From positions 34,022 through 98,021 of the forward strand of contig NZ_DASPLO010000167.1 of the NCBI RefSeq assembly GCF_035627495.1: a stretch of DNA of 64,000 nt, written 5' to 3'. The notes under the pieces were generated by a model. It did not search any database. It was not told where the DNA came from and saw only the letters and a list, made by a program, of their open reading frames with translations. The translations under genes were made by a program, and so were the position numbers. This DNA is from Methylocaldum sp035627495 (GTDB lineage Bacteria > Pseudomonadota > Gammaproteobacteria > Methylococcales > Methylococcaceae). Positions within the stretch are counted from its first letter, which is position 1, and the number at the start of each line of letters is the position of its first letter. Shown in pieces: positions 1 to 8,747 of this stretch.

Positions 1-80
1 CGAACCCGGATCAAAAACAAGTGTCTACTGGATTATGACCCGAGAGATGGATTTGAAAGATCCATGGGAAGGTAGTAAGT

Positions 81-455
81 ATGGACACGAAGTGCAAGCC
101 GCTTGGAGCTTTCCTGCTTGCAGCAACTTTATGGCTGGTTGGACCTGTGCAAGCCTGTTCAATGACAGTGACCGCCAGCGCCTACAATTCGACCGTCGCG
201 CAAACCGACAGCACGCCTCACATCGGCGCCTGCAACGAACCCATCAAATCCGGCAATAAAGTCATTGCCGTTTCCCACGATCTGTTCGAGATGGGGCTCG
301 ATTGCGGAACAAAGGTCAAAGTCCATGGTGTGGGTGAATTCGTCGTGCTGGACAAGATGGGCGACAAATGGGAGAAGCGCATTGATATTCACATGGGCAA
401 AAAAGTAGGACAAGCGGTAGCATGGGGCGAGAAGAAGGTCAGAATCTCATGGTAG
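81..455 (+). CDS. secreted 3D-domain protein
   Basis: A 124-residue exported protein. Residues 1-25 form a signal peptide with a basic start and a hydrophobic core (FLLAATLWLVG). Residues 28-120 look like the 3D domain, a small double-psi beta-barrel found in peptidoglycan-active MltA/RlpA-like proteins. The three family aspartates appear as D91, D95 and D102 in the stretch VLDKMGDKWEKRIDIHMG. Cysteines 51 and 75 could pair in the periplasm. Cys26 directly follows the predicted cleavage site, but VQAC is a poor lipobox, so a lipoprotein is possible rather than likely. The ATG is preceded by a weak GGTAG. A cell-wall role is inferred from the family; enzymatic activity cannot be read from the sequence. 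It appears to be a single-gene unit. Confidence 0.75.
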   Translation: MDTKCKPLGAFLLAATLWLVGPVQACSMTVTASAYNSTVAQTDSTPHIGACNEPIKSGNKVIAVSHDLFEMGLDCGTKVKVHGVGEFVVLDKMGDKWEKRIDIHMGKKVGQAVAWGEKKVRISW

Positions 456-547
456 CCCAAAGCCCGTGGTTTTGCCGATAACGCAGATAAACCCGAACTT
501 TGGTATTCGCCTGGAGTTTAAAGGATGCGTTTGTAAGGAGGCTTTCG

Positions 548-691
548 ATGGAAACGATACTTTTGGTTGTCTTGATCCTGTTGATTATCGGCCTTCTGCC
601 GACGTGGCCGTATAGCAGCGGATGGGGGTATTACCCGAGCGGGGTCGTGGCCATCGTTCTGATCATTATTGTGTTGATGGTTTTGTTGTGA
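548..691 (+). CDS. DUF3309 small membrane protein
   Basis: A 47-residue hydrophobic peptide: an N-terminal membrane segment (ETILLVVLILLIIGLLP), a short loop TWPYSSGWGYYPSG, and a second membrane segment (VVAIVLIIIVLMVLL). The TWPYS-GWGYYPSG loop is the hallmark of DUF3309, a widespread family of unknown function often linked with stress-regulated genes. I chose the ATG at 548 because AAGGAGG lies 7 bases upstream; an upstream in-frame start would add a non-conserved, polar extension. Function is unknown. It has no operon partner. Confidence 0.8.
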   Translation: METILLVVLILLIIGLLPTWPYSSGWGYYPSGVVAIVLIIIVLMVLL

Positions 692-767
692 AATTCCCGC
701 TCCAGAGACGCGATTTACGCAAATTCCCCGACGGGGCGAGACAAGATAGTGGTCCCGAATGTCATGA

Positions 768-2222
768 CTACAACGGCCCGCCCCTAAGCCGAAGCAGTTC
801 GAAAAACTCCCGTCTCGTTTTCGGCCCATAAGTCGCGAAACTGGGTTCGGGGTCTTCCGAATACGCCCGCTTAACGTTCGCAACCCGGTCGGAAGCGGTG
901 CGCCTGCGTATTTCTTCCGGTGAAACGCCGTAGGGTTTCGCGGCATTCAGGCCGAATACCTTGGCCCGTAATTCCGGGGTAATCTCGGGATAGCCGTGGC
1001 GTTCCCGGAGGGTTTCGGCGATCCGGAACGCTCGGAAGGCCTGGATCTGGTCTTGGGGACTGCCGTACCAGATCGAATCGGTGCCCCACAGCACGTTGCT
1101 TTCACCCACATATTTGAAGAGCTTGCCGAGCACATGGGCGGCTTGGTCAGGGTCGCGCATCAGCAGCTTCCAGGTGCTGCCGAGCTCGGCGTAGATGTTG
1201 CTGTTCGGCGGAATGCCGTTGTCCTGGATGGTTTTGACGAGTGAGTCCACCCCGGCCGAGGCATTGGCGGGATCGTAGGGTCCTTCCTTCCGTTTGGGTT
1301 CATAGCCCGAGTGGTACGCGATAAAAGCGACGTCCGGAAAGCGTTTGGCCACCACGCCGATATCGCGGCAGGTGGAGTGGGTGTAGTCGAGGCCGAACAG
1401 GGGAAGTCCTTTGTGGATGCAGATGACTTTTACCCCCAGGCTCCGCGCCTTCTCGATGAAGGGAATCCCAACGTTGGGATCGTCGAGCCAGTAGCCTTTT
1501 CCCGAGGGTCCCCATTGGGTGTAGGTCTTCCAGGCGGCGACACCGTATCTTTCCTTTTGCATCGACATCGCATCGATCTCGCCCGGCAAGTTGGGGCGGA
1601 CCAGGCCGTGGATCAGCAGCCGATGAGAGTCTTGCATGGCATCCACCGTGGCGCGGGTGGCGGCGGCTTCCTCGGTGGATAAAGGATCGTCGCCGGGCGC
1701 CGCGGGAACGGCGGACAGCACCGCCATGGTCGTATCGCTGTCCAGAAACACTTCGCGGATGAAATGCTCCGCCGAGAAGCATTCTATGGCCCCATCGCCG
1801 CAATCGGCCTGCGGGAAGAAACGGAGGCTATAAGTCCAGCGATTGGTCGGCCGTCGCCACTGGCCATTGGGGTTAACGTGATGTCCCTGAATGTCGAAGA
1901 TGAACTCTTTTCCGCCCAAGGCCGCTTCGGCCAACTCGGGTTCGTAGACTGCTTCGGGAGCAATCTCGTAACGGCCTCCGGTTCGACCGGAGGCGGCGAA
2001 AGCCCGATTCATGGCCAGCAGCGTCGCCGCGGCGCCGGACACCGATTTAAGAAATGCGCGTCGGGTTATGCCGAGCCGTCGCGCAACCTCGGAAACTTGA
2101 TCGTGGGCCAGCCGCTTCGCCATATGCACCGGTTCCGACAGCGGCATCGGCAGGTATTCGCCGTTTGTCGCCGTATCCAATTTGATAGGTAAACGTCTGC
2201 CTTCCGGATCGATGTGCGCCAT
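768..2222 (-). CDS. amidohydrolase family protein with Tat-type signal
   Basis: A 484-residue protein of the amidohydrolase_2 (metal-dependent TIM-barrel hydrolase/decarboxylase) group. A twin-arginine motif TRRAFLKS lies at residues 53-60, followed by a hydrophobic stretch ending in AFA at about 76, so the enzyme is probably exported folded. The n-region of about 52 residues is unusually long. Candidate metal or catalytic residues are the HH pair at 114-115, H270 (CIHKG), H304 (AYHSGYE) and D382 (WGTDS). Substrate is unknown. The ATG has GGAG 8 bases upstream. It is a single gene, with a plus-strand lipoprotein gene starting about 180 bp beyond its 5' end. An alternative is an internal start at Met34, which would still retain the Tat motif. 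Confidence 0.75.
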   Translation of the reverse strand: MAHIDPEGRRLPIKLDTATNGEYLPMPLSEPVHMAKRLAHDQVSEVARRLGITRRAFLKSVSGAAATLLAMNRAFAASGRTGGRYEIAPEAVYEPELAEAALGGKEFIFDIQGHHVNPNGQWRRPTNRWTYSLRFFPQADCGDGAIECFSAEHFIREVFLDSDTTMAVLSAVPAAPGDDPLSTEEAAATRATVDAMQDSHRLLIHGLVRPNLPGEIDAMSMQKERYGVAAWKTYTQWGPSGKGYWLDDPNVGIPFIEKARSLGVKVICIHKGLPLFGLDYTHSTCRDIGVVAKRFPDVAFIAYHSGYEPKRKEGPYDPANASAGVDSLVKTIQDNGIPPNSNIYAELGSTWKLLMRDPDQAAHVLGKLFKYVGESNVLWGTDSIWYGSPQDQIQAFRAFRIAETLRERHGYPEITPELRAKVFGLNAAKPYGVSPEEIRRRTASDRVANVKRAYSEDPEPSFATYGPKTRREFFELLRLRGGPL

Positions 2223-2401
2223 GAAACTCTCCTTGCCCGAACCTATTCATGGTCCCGAAATCTACCTATGAGACCTGCAACAAAAGGCTTTGTTTCGGTG
2301 AAAGCCGATTTCTGCCGCTCATCCGGGAGCTTTGCTTTATCATGCTGGGCTTTGTTGACACCATCTTGGGGCATCATTTGTTACGTCCGGGAGATATTGC
2401 C

Positions 2402-3058
2402 ATGCCTATCAGGCACACTTTTATCGTCGCTTTGATCGTGCTCCTATTGGGCTGCGGAAGGGACGAATTAAACCTGACACTGCAGCTCGACGGTCTGAGC
2501 GGTTTGCAGCCGGGAGATACGGTGGTACTTCGGAACCAGCCGGTGGGAGAGGTTACGGCCGTCGAAGCGGCCGGACAGAGCGGCTATCTGGCGAAGCTCG
2601 CCATCGAGTCCGAGCTTGTTCCGGAGGCAACGCAGAGTGCCCGCTTCTTAGTGGGCGAAGACCCCGACAATCCGGGCCGGCGCCGTGTCGAGATTCTACC
2701 GGGAGATCCGGACGATGCGCTTTTGGCGGACGGCGCCACGGTTCGAGGTTCGATAAAACAGGCGCCGCTTTTTCCCTTGGAGGAAATTTTACGCAGCTTC
2801 ACCGAGGGGCTGGGTATTCTTCGCGACCAGGTAGAGCGCTTCGAGTCCGATATCCGGCGGGTGCCGGAATCGGAGGAGGCACAAAGGCTGAGGGACGAAT
2901 GGGCGCGGTTGTTGGACGAAATACAAAGGGCGCAGGCGGCCACCGAGGAATCCGTCAAAAGAGATTTGCTGCCGAAGCTGCAACAGGAACTTCAGGACCT
3001 GGAGGAGGAACTGCGGGCTCTTGAAGCAAGACCCCGAAACAAGCCGCAGACGATTTGA
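2402..3058 (+). CDS. lipoprotein with MlaD/MCE-like segment
   Basis: About 218 residues from the ATG at 2402, which begins directly with a lipoprotein signal (MPIRHTF..LIVLLLGC; lipobox LLGC). The following stretch GLQPGDTVVLRNQPVGEV resembles the MlaD/MCE beta-barrel core used in lipid-transport systems. Residues from about 120 to the end are strongly charged and helical, with a predicted coiled coil (repeated E/R/L/Q heptads). One MCE-like domain plus a coiled coil on an outer- or inner-membrane lipid anchor suggests a lipid-binding periplasmic protein, but no mlaFE permease genes are adjacent. The frame is open upstream to 2249 but that extension has no signal-like character. Confidence 0.6.
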   Translation: MPIRHTFIVALIVLLLGCGRDELNLTLQLDGLSGLQPGDTVVLRNQPVGEVTAVEAAGQSGYLAKLAIESELVPEATQSARFLVGEDPDNPGRRRVEILPGDPDDALLADGATVRGSIKQAPLFPLEEILRSFTEGLGILRDQVERFESDIRRVPESEEAQRLRDEWARLLDEIQRAQAATEESVKRDLLPKLQQELQDLEEELRALEARPRNKPQTI

Positions 3059-3822
3059 GGCTATGGGGGCCGTAGGGGTTTAAGACACCATCGGAGAAAA
3101 CAGATGAAAATCTTCTGCGGAAATCGGGCTTTTTGGGCTCCAATCCGTGTAACCCCTGCGTACATACGAAGGCGTACGTATTTGTATCGGGCCGATATAC
3201 AGGTTTAATGAAACCACCCGAAATCGTGAGCGCCGCAAGGTTCCGGCTTCGGGTCTGGAACAGGATGTTCCGGTAGGGATTAGGATGTTGCGAAGGGACT
3301 TAGGGATGTCGCAAGGAACAGGATGTTCCGAACGGATTCGGGGTGTCTCGAAGGGAGTCGGGACATTCTGATCCGGAATTCTTCAGCGGGCCGAGCTATA
3401 GCGACAACGGATGTCGGCAGCGAACAAGGATGTTCCCCTACGGCTCGATTGCCGGAAGCAGACCCGTAATTTCCGACTCGCCGGTGTTGTTAGGACACTG
3501 GCAGACCTCATGCTCTCACATATTTAAAGACACGCCGCATATCCCGGGAAGCAGTGTCGTCCGGCTGGAGGTCCGCGGGAATTGTCTTGCTGATCCAGTA
3601 GTTACCTGATCATGTCGTCTGCCGCGTTTCGGGTTGCCCGATATATCGGGAAGACATTCCATTCGCGTCCGGTTCCTTATATTTACGCGAGGCGCTGACG
3701 GATTAAGCGTCCTTCCGGGTTCGGTTAGAGGGAGATGTCTGCGGAAAGCAGCCTATTCGGGCAATAAGCAGGCGGATAAGGCAATGGGCTGGAGCTGGGG
3801 ATCTGCCTGGTGGTCGGCAGAA
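3059..3822. other. gene-free stretch
   Basis: About 760 bp with no convincing gene. Short open frames exist (for example 3634-3885 and 3343-3609 on the plus strand) but they have low-complexity or arginine/serine-rich translations, no good ribosome-binding site and no recognisable family. It contains the degenerate tandem repeat at 3257-3350 and a short palindrome CCCGATATATCGGG near 3638. I see no tRNA or known structured RNA. Confidence 0.5.
3257..3350. repeat. degenerate 20-bp tandem repeat
   Basis: Five units beginning GGATGTTCCG, GGATGTTGCG, GGATGTCGCA, GGATGTTCCG and GGGTGTCTCG start at about 3263, 3283, 3304, 3321 and 3341, a period of 17-21 bp; between them runs AAGGGA-type sequence. 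Units one and four are each preceded by GGAACA, so that GGAACAGGATGTTCC (3257-3271 and 3315-3329) is itself a perfect 6-bp inverted repeat around GGA. Diverged copies of the core occur at about 3409 and 3428. Confidence 0.65.
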
Positions 3823-3881
3823 GCCGGCCCAGTCTCGGGCCGGCATTGCGGAGCAGGCGACGCTAAGACGGCCTGCTCCGC
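3823..3881. terminator. twin hairpins between intergenic region and RRM gene
   Basis: Two adjacent hairpins lie just past the stop of the minus-strand RRM gene. One has an 11-bp stem (GCGGAGCAGGC / GCCTGCTCCGC, 3848-3881) and the other an 8-bp stem (GCCGGCCC / GGGCCGGC, 3823-3844, loop AGTCTC). The only T-run (GTTTTTGG) is on the plus-strand side. They could serve as a bidirectional transcription end for the RRM gene. Confidence 0.55.
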
Positions 3882-3902
3882 ATAATGTTTTTGGGTTACC
3901 GG

Positions 3903-4223
3903 TTAGTAACCGCGGCGCTGACCGCCAAAGCCACCACCACCGCCGCCGCCGCGGCGTTGCGTAGATCCGCCACCATTGTTTTCCCGGGGACGCGCTTCGT
4001 TGACGGTGATGGAGCGTCCGCCAACCTGGGTCTGGTTCAACTTATCAATGGCTTCCTGTCCACCGCGGCTATCCATCACGACAAAGCCGAAGCCTTTGGA
4101 TTGCCCGCTAAAGCGGTCGGTAATCAGGTTCACCGATTGAACCTCGCCGTACTGGGCGAACAGCTGGCGAAGCTCTTCTTCCGTAGTTTGGAATGATAAA
4201 TTGCCTACGTAAATATTCTTCAT
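3903..4223 (-). CDS. RRM-domain RNA-binding protein
   Basis: A 106-residue single-RRM protein. RNP2 is IYVGNL (residues 4-9) and RNP1 is KGFGFVVM (43-50), both with the aromatic residues needed to stack on RNA. After residue 80 the tail is glycine/arginine-rich (RGGGGGGGFGGQRRGY), as in cold-inducible bacterial and cyanobacterial Rbp proteins. It probably acts as an RNA chaperone in the cytoplasm; induction by cold is known for relatives but is not shown here. The start ATG is preceded by GGGAG with 10 bases spacing, immediately downstream of a small hairpin that could affect access to the site. Confidence 0.9.
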   Translation of the reverse strand: MKNIYVGNLSFQTTEEELRQLFAQYGEVQSVNLITDRFSGQSKGFGFVVMDSRGGQEAIDKLNQTQVGGRSITVNEARPRENNGGGSTQRRGGGGGGGFGGQRRGY

Positions 4224-4241
4224 CTGAAAATAACTCCCGCT

Positions 4242-4255
4242 CCGACTCGGGTCGG
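4242..4255 (-). promoter_or_regulatory. hairpin next to RRM ribosome-binding site
   Basis: Perfect 5-bp inverted repeat CCGAC-CCGA-GTCGG (minus-strand reading) sits 3 bases upstream of the GGGAG that serves the RRM gene. It could modulate translation initiation. The remainder of the 4256-4702 interval holds no gene I can support and presumably contains the RRM and EamA promoters. Confidence 0.35.
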
Positions 4256-4702
4256 AACATTAAACAACAAAACCGGCCTCCAAGGCCGAGGACAAACCTA
4301 GCGAGTTACTTCTTGGGGTATGAGGCGAGGACTTCGGGAACAGAGCGGAACGACGCCGGATCCAGGAAGGAGTTACCAAATGCCGCGGAAGGAACGTGTC
4401 AGGCGAACGAACTCTAGCATGCCGGTATGCCTTTGCCTATGGTTATTTCTACGGATAATATGTGGCGCGAATGTGTGCTTAAAGCGGCTAACGGCTTGAT
4501 TTCGGCCTGAGGGAAAATCCACCCCGCAGGGACTTTTCCCGGATTGATTTGCAATCCCTTCGGGTATCTGAAATATTCAGTCATCGAGCGCCTTCATCCC
4601 TCGTTAACGTTTCTTAATGTCCTCAGATCGCTTCGTCGGACAGATCCACCCGTGATTTCTAACAATTCTGATCGGACCGCTGGGTGTGCGGAACGCGGAC
4701 GT

Positions 4703-5593
4703 GTGCGCCAAAACCCGATTCATATTCGGGGACTTGGCTACATGGCCATTGCCGCCTTCCTGTTTTCGGTGATGGGCGTTGGTGTGTACGCTGCCTCCCT
4801 GACCATTCCTCCGGTTGCCGCACCGATGGTCAGCTTTATCCGGGTCGCGGTAAATCTTTTCATCCTCGTGATGCCGGCGCTGTGGCTCAAGCAGGGTTGG
4901 GCTTTATTCGGCGACCGGCGGGCGTCGCTTTGGCTGCGGGGCTTGTTCGGGGCAGTTTCGCTGACTCTTTCGTTCGCGGCGATTCAGCGGATCGGCCCCG
5001 GCGAAAGCGCGTTTTTGACAGCGAGCAGCGGTGTGTTCGTGGCTCTGCTCGGACCCGCGATTTTATCGCAGCGAAATTCCCTGTCCGTCTGGCTGGCCAT
5101 ATTCGGGTCGCTTGCGGGCCTTCTTCTGCTATTTCAGCCCAGGCTGGATCCTTCGGACTTCCTCGGGCGCTTCATGGCTTTGAGCTCCGGGTTTCTGGCG
5201 GCTTTGGCGTACTTGATGGTCGCCCGTGCCGGCCGCAGCAATCCGCCGCAGGTGGTCGTTTTCTATTTCTGCCTGGTCGCCGTGGCGATCCATCTCGTTT
5301 ATTTCGGGTTTTCGGGTGTCCTATGGCCGTCTTCGCGAAATGCCTGGGGCTGGGTGATGCTAGCGGGGCTTTCCGGCAGCGGCGCCCAGTTGTACATGAC
5401 GCGGGCGTATCAAATGGCTCCCGCCGCTCTGGTCGGTGCCGTGGGCTACCTCGCTCCGGTCATGAGTGTGATCTGGGGCATGTTGCTATTCGCGAAGATT
5501 CCCGATCAGAAAGCCTTGGCCGGCTGTATGCTGGTGCTGCTCTGCGGGGTGTTATTGCCGTTCTTGGCCGCCCGTTCCGCTGGTGGGAGGTGA
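4703..5593 (+). CDS. EamA/DMT-family transporter
   Basis: About 296 residues with roughly ten hydrophobic segments in two EamA repeats; the second repeat begins around GRFMALSSGFLAALAYLMVARAG. This is the drug/metabolite transporter superfamily (inner-membrane small-molecule exporters); substrate is not predictable. I chose the GTG at 4703 because it leaves a short polar n-region (VRQNPIHIRGLGY) before the first membrane helix, as in relatives. The ATG at 4742 would begin inside the helix, and the open frame reaches 4544. The 3' end overlaps the convergent MASE1 gene by 42 bp. Confidence 0.8.
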   Translation: MRQNPIHIRGLGYMAIAAFLFSVMGVGVYAASLTIPPVAAPMVSFIRVAVNLFILVMPALWLKQGWALFGDRRASLWLRGLFGAVSLTLSFAAIQRIGPGESAFLTASSGVFVALLGPAILSQRNSLSVWLAIFGSLAGLLLLFQPRLDPSDFLGRFMALSSGFLAALAYLMVARAGRSNPPQVVVFYFCLVAVAIHLVYFGFSGVLWPSSRNAWGWVMLAGLSGSGAQLYMTRAYQMAPAALVGAVGYLAPVMSVIWGMLLFAKIPDQKALAGCMLVLLCGVLLPFLAARSAGGR

Positions 5594-8500
5594 CCAGTCG
5601 GCCGCTTCCGTGGCCGCTTGGCGAGGTTCGAAGCTGAACTCGGCGGGCGGCACCGGCTTGCCGAACAAATATCCCTGGCCCATCTGGCATCCTTCTGCAG
5701 CGAGAAAAGCGTGTTGCGCCACCGTTTCCACGCCCTCCGCGACCAATTCCAGGTGGAGCGAGCGGGCCATCGCGGCAATCGCCCGAATGATCGCTTCGTC
5801 GTTATGATCGTGCGGGACATCCATGACGAAAGACCGGTCGATCTTCAGGCGGTGCACGGGCAATTGCTTCAGATAACCGAGACTCGAATAGCCGGTGCCG
5901 AAGTCGTCGACGGCGAGAGTCACACCGAGTGCGCGCAAGCCTTGGAGAGTGCTCAAAGTCTTCTCCGTCTGCTGCATGACGATGGTCTCGGTTATCTCGA
6001 TTTCCAGGTATTGCGGGTCGAGGCCGGTTTCGGCGAGCGCTTTCGAGACCAGTCCTACCAGATCGGTGTCGAGCAATTGCTGGCCGGACACATTGACGGC
6101 GACTCGCTTGAGGGGAAGCGCCTGGTCGAGCCAGGTCTTGGCCTGCCGGCACGCCTCGCGAAGCACGAATTCGCCGATTTGGCAGATGATCCCGCTTTCC
6201 TCGGCGAGCGGGATGAACTTGGTGGGGGACACGAGGCCGATCTCCGGATGGCGCCAGCGCAGCAGCGCCTCGGTCCCCGATACGGAGCCCTCGAAGAGAT
6301 CGACCTGGGGCTGATAGTAGACCTCGAGTTCGTTCCGCTTGATCGCCTGACGCAATTGGGTTTCCAGCTTCACCTTTTCGAGAACCTCTTGGGTTAGCGA
6401 TTCGCTGTAGAACTGGAAGCGATTCCGCCCCAGCCGCTTGGCGTAATACATCGCCGCGTCGCCATGTCCGATCAGGTCCTCGGTGCTTTTCGCGTCGTCC
6501 GGATAGATGCTGATGCCGATACTGGGGGTGACGAAAAGCTCGTGGTCGTCGACCCGGACGGGTTCGGCGAGCGCGCTTACCAGTGCTTCGGCGAGCACGG
6601 CCGCGCCTTCGGAGGTGTTGATATGCTCCAGGGCGATGACGAATTCGTCGCCGCCCAGCCTGGCCACGGTATCGTTCTCGCGGACGGCGGAGGTCAGCCG
6701 AGATGCGACCTCGCACAGCAATTGATCGCCCACGGTATGGCCCAAGCTGTCGTTGATGTTCTTGAAGCGATCGAGGTCGATGAACAAGACGGCGACCCGA
6801 TGGCCCTCGCGATGCGCATGGGACAAGGCATGGTCCAACCGATCCGTGAACAGCAGGCGGTTGGGCAATTGGGTAAGCGCATCGTGGTGCGCGAGTTGGA
6901 ACAACTGCTTCTCGAATTGTTTGACGCCGCTGATATCCGAGACTGCGGCCACGTAGTTCAGAATCTCGCCGTTCCGGCCCCGGATCGCGCTGACGTTCTC
7001 CAGCGCCGGAAAGATTTCGCCGCTCTTGCGCCGATTCCAGAGTTCGCCCTGCCATTGCCCGGTTGTCCTGATGGCGGCCCACAGTGTTTTGTAAACAGAG
7101 GCATTGTGGCGCTTCGACTGCCAAAGGCGCGGCGTTTTGCCGATCAGATCGGATTCGGAATAGCCGGTAATGGCCGTGAATGCCTTGTTAACCGCGATGA
7201 TCCGAGTCTCGGCATCGGTGATGACTATCCCCTCGGCGGTGTTTTCGAATGCCGCCTGCGCGAGACGGAGCTCGGCTTCGATATGCTTTTGCGCGGTCAC
7301 GTCGCGGGTGATGCCGTCGAGGCGTGTGCGGTGTCCGGTCGGATCGGTGACGGCATAGCCGATGTCGTGAATCCAGCGTACTTCGCCGTCGCGGCGAACG
7401 ATCCGGTACACGGCGTCGAAGCTCATGCCTTTCAGAAGGTTCCCGAACCCCTCGTGCACACGCGCACGATCGTCCGGGTGGACGGCATTTATCCACAGAT
7501 TCGGGTCGGCGTAGAACTCTTCCGGCTTATAGCCGTAGATGTCCTCGACAACCTTGTTGACGAACAGCACCTCGTCGCCGTTCGGGGAAACGCTCCACAC
7601 GGCGTCCCGCATGTTCGTGAGGATGCTCTTGAAACGTTCGCGCTCCGCTTCGAGCTGGCGGGTCGATTCCACGACCCGCTGCTCCAGAAGCTCGCCGCGA
7701 TTGCGCAGCATGGACTGATTGGCTTTTTGTTCGGCCACCAGGGCTGACATGACATGGGTGGTGCCGCCGACGATGAGGACGAAAGCGTCGAGCAGCAGAA
7801 AAGAGGCGTTTGCCGAATATTGGGCGAAAGGCCCGATTCCATGGGCCGTGCTTGCCGTCGCGATCGCGGCGTTAAGCGCCAGCGTGGTTGCGATGCCGAG
7901 CAAACCGAGGCGGAAGGCGGCCCAAATCAGCATGGGGATGGTGAGAAAGACCAATGGGTAATGGGCCGTATCCGCGTGCAGCCACCCGCCAAAGGCATAC
8001 AGCGACGCCAGCACCGTCAGCGCAGCGTGGACTGCCTGTTCCACGCTCACGCGTACGATTTTCGATTGGCCGGCCAGCGCCAGAAAAAGCGGGGCCACCA
8101 CGAGCGCACCGCCCGCATCCCCCAGCCACCAGGTCCACCATAGACCGAAGATCGAGCGGGATGTACCCGGCTCGAACAGCATCACACTCAGCGGGCCGGT
8201 GGTGGCGCTGACGAGGGGGGCGGCCAGCACGCCCAGAGCCATAAACCGCAATACATTCCGGACCGTACAAAAAATCCGGTCCGGAGGCATCAACCGGGCA
8301 ATCCAGGTGGCTCCGGCGACGGCCTCAAGCGTGTTGCCGGCGGCGATCGGGAGGGCGGCTAACGATACCGGGCCGGTCGTGAGATTGACCGCCAAGGCTC
8401 CGAGAAAAACTCCGGGCCACCAGCGCCGGCCGAAAGCGAGACAGACCGCCAGGGCGAGGCCGGTTGGAGGCCAGATCGGGGTGATTTTGACGTGGACGGT

Positions 8501-8614
8501 CGCTAGCGACAGGCTGAGTTTCGCCGTCACGAAATACGATGCCGCGAAAATGATCAAGCCCAGCGGATAAGTGAGCCGCCCGCTCTTAAGAACGGATTGA
8601 GAGACGGATGCCAT
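5552..8614 (-). CDS. MASE1-PAS-PAS-GGDEF-EAL protein
   Basis: A 1020-residue membrane-bound cyclic-di-GMP enzyme. Residues 1-300 form an eight-helix MASE1 sensor, followed by a short coiled coil, PAS domains at about 325-440 and 450-570, a GGDEF domain at about 580-745 and an EAL domain at about 755-1005. The GGDEF active-site motif is intact (ARLGGDEFVIA), and an inhibitory site RxxD (REND) lies exactly five residues before it. The phosphodiesterase motif is intact (TEALLRWRHP), as are later EAL-family signatures (DDFGTGYSSLGYLK). Both synthesis and hydrolysis could therefore be catalytic, with output set by the sensors. It starts at an ATG, is a single gene, and ends inside the convergent EamA gene. 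Confidence 0.92.
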   Translation of the reverse strand: MASVSQSVLKSGRLTYPLGLIIFAASYFVTAKLSLSLATVHVKITPIWPPTGLALAVCLAFGRRWWPGVFLGALAVNLTTGPVSLAALPIAAGNTLEAVAGATWIARLMPPDRIFCTVRNVLRFMALGVLAAPLVSATTGPLSVMLFEPGTSRSIFGLWWTWWLGDAGGALVVAPLFLALAGQSKIVRVSVEQAVHAALTVLASLYAFGGWLHADTAHYPLVFLTIPMLIWAAFRLGLLGIATTLALNAAIATASTAHGIGPFAQYSANASFLLLDAFVLIVGGTTHVMSALVAEQKANQSMLRNRGELLEQRVVESTRQLEAERERFKSILTNMRDAVWSVSPNGDEVLFVNKVVEDIYGYKPEEFYADPNLWINAVHPDDRARVHEGFGNLLKGMSFDAVYRIVRRDGEVRWIHDIGYAVTDPTGHRTRLDGITRDVTAQKHIEAELRLAQAAFENTAEGIVITDAETRIIAVNKAFTAITGYSESDLIGKTPRLWQSKRHNASVYKTLWAAIRTTGQWQGELWNRRKSGEIFPALENVSAIRGRNGEILNYVAAVSDISGVKQFEKQLFQLAHHDALTQLPNRLLFTDRLDHALSHAHREGHRVAVLFIDLDRFKNINDSLGHTVGDQLLCEVASRLTSAVRENDTVARLGGDEFVIALEHINTSEGAAVLAEALVSALAEPVRVDDHELFVTPSIGISIYPDDAKSTEDLIGHGDAAMYYAKRLGRNRFQFYSESLTQEVLEKVKLETQLRQAIKRNELEVYYQPQVDLFEGSVSGTEALLRWRHPEIGLVSPTKFIPLAEESGIICQIGEFVLREACRQAKTWLDQALPLKRVAVNVSGQQLLDTDLVGLVSKALAETGLDPQYLEIEITETIVMQQTEKTLSTLQGLRALGVTLAVDDFGTGYSSLGYLKQLPVHRLKIDRSFVMDVPHDHNDEAIIRAIAAMARSLHLELVAEGVETVAQHAFLAAEGCQMGQGYLFGKPVPPAEFSFEPRQAATEAADWSPPTSGTGGQERQ

Positions 8615-8747
8615 CGCTGTAGTGCTTGAAAGGTGTGGTGCTAAAAGGGCCTAAGGCGGAGTTGTCCGCGGGGAACTTTAAGCATAACGCACAAGAAATG
8701 GAAGCTCGTACCGCCCGAGATGAAATCGAGCCTCGTCGAAAGGCATT

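Noticed and set aside
3634..3885. 83-residue plus-strand frame
   Set aside because: No ribosome site, unremarkable composition, and it ends within the hairpin downstream of the RRM gene.
5802..7124. 440-residue second minus-strand frame
   Set aside because: Arg/Pro-rich out-of-frame shadow of the same GGDEF-EAL gene.
6464..7747. 427-residue plus-strand frame
   Set aside because: Lies entirely opposite the PAS and GGDEF coding of the MASE1 protein; it is a shadow of GC-rich codon use.
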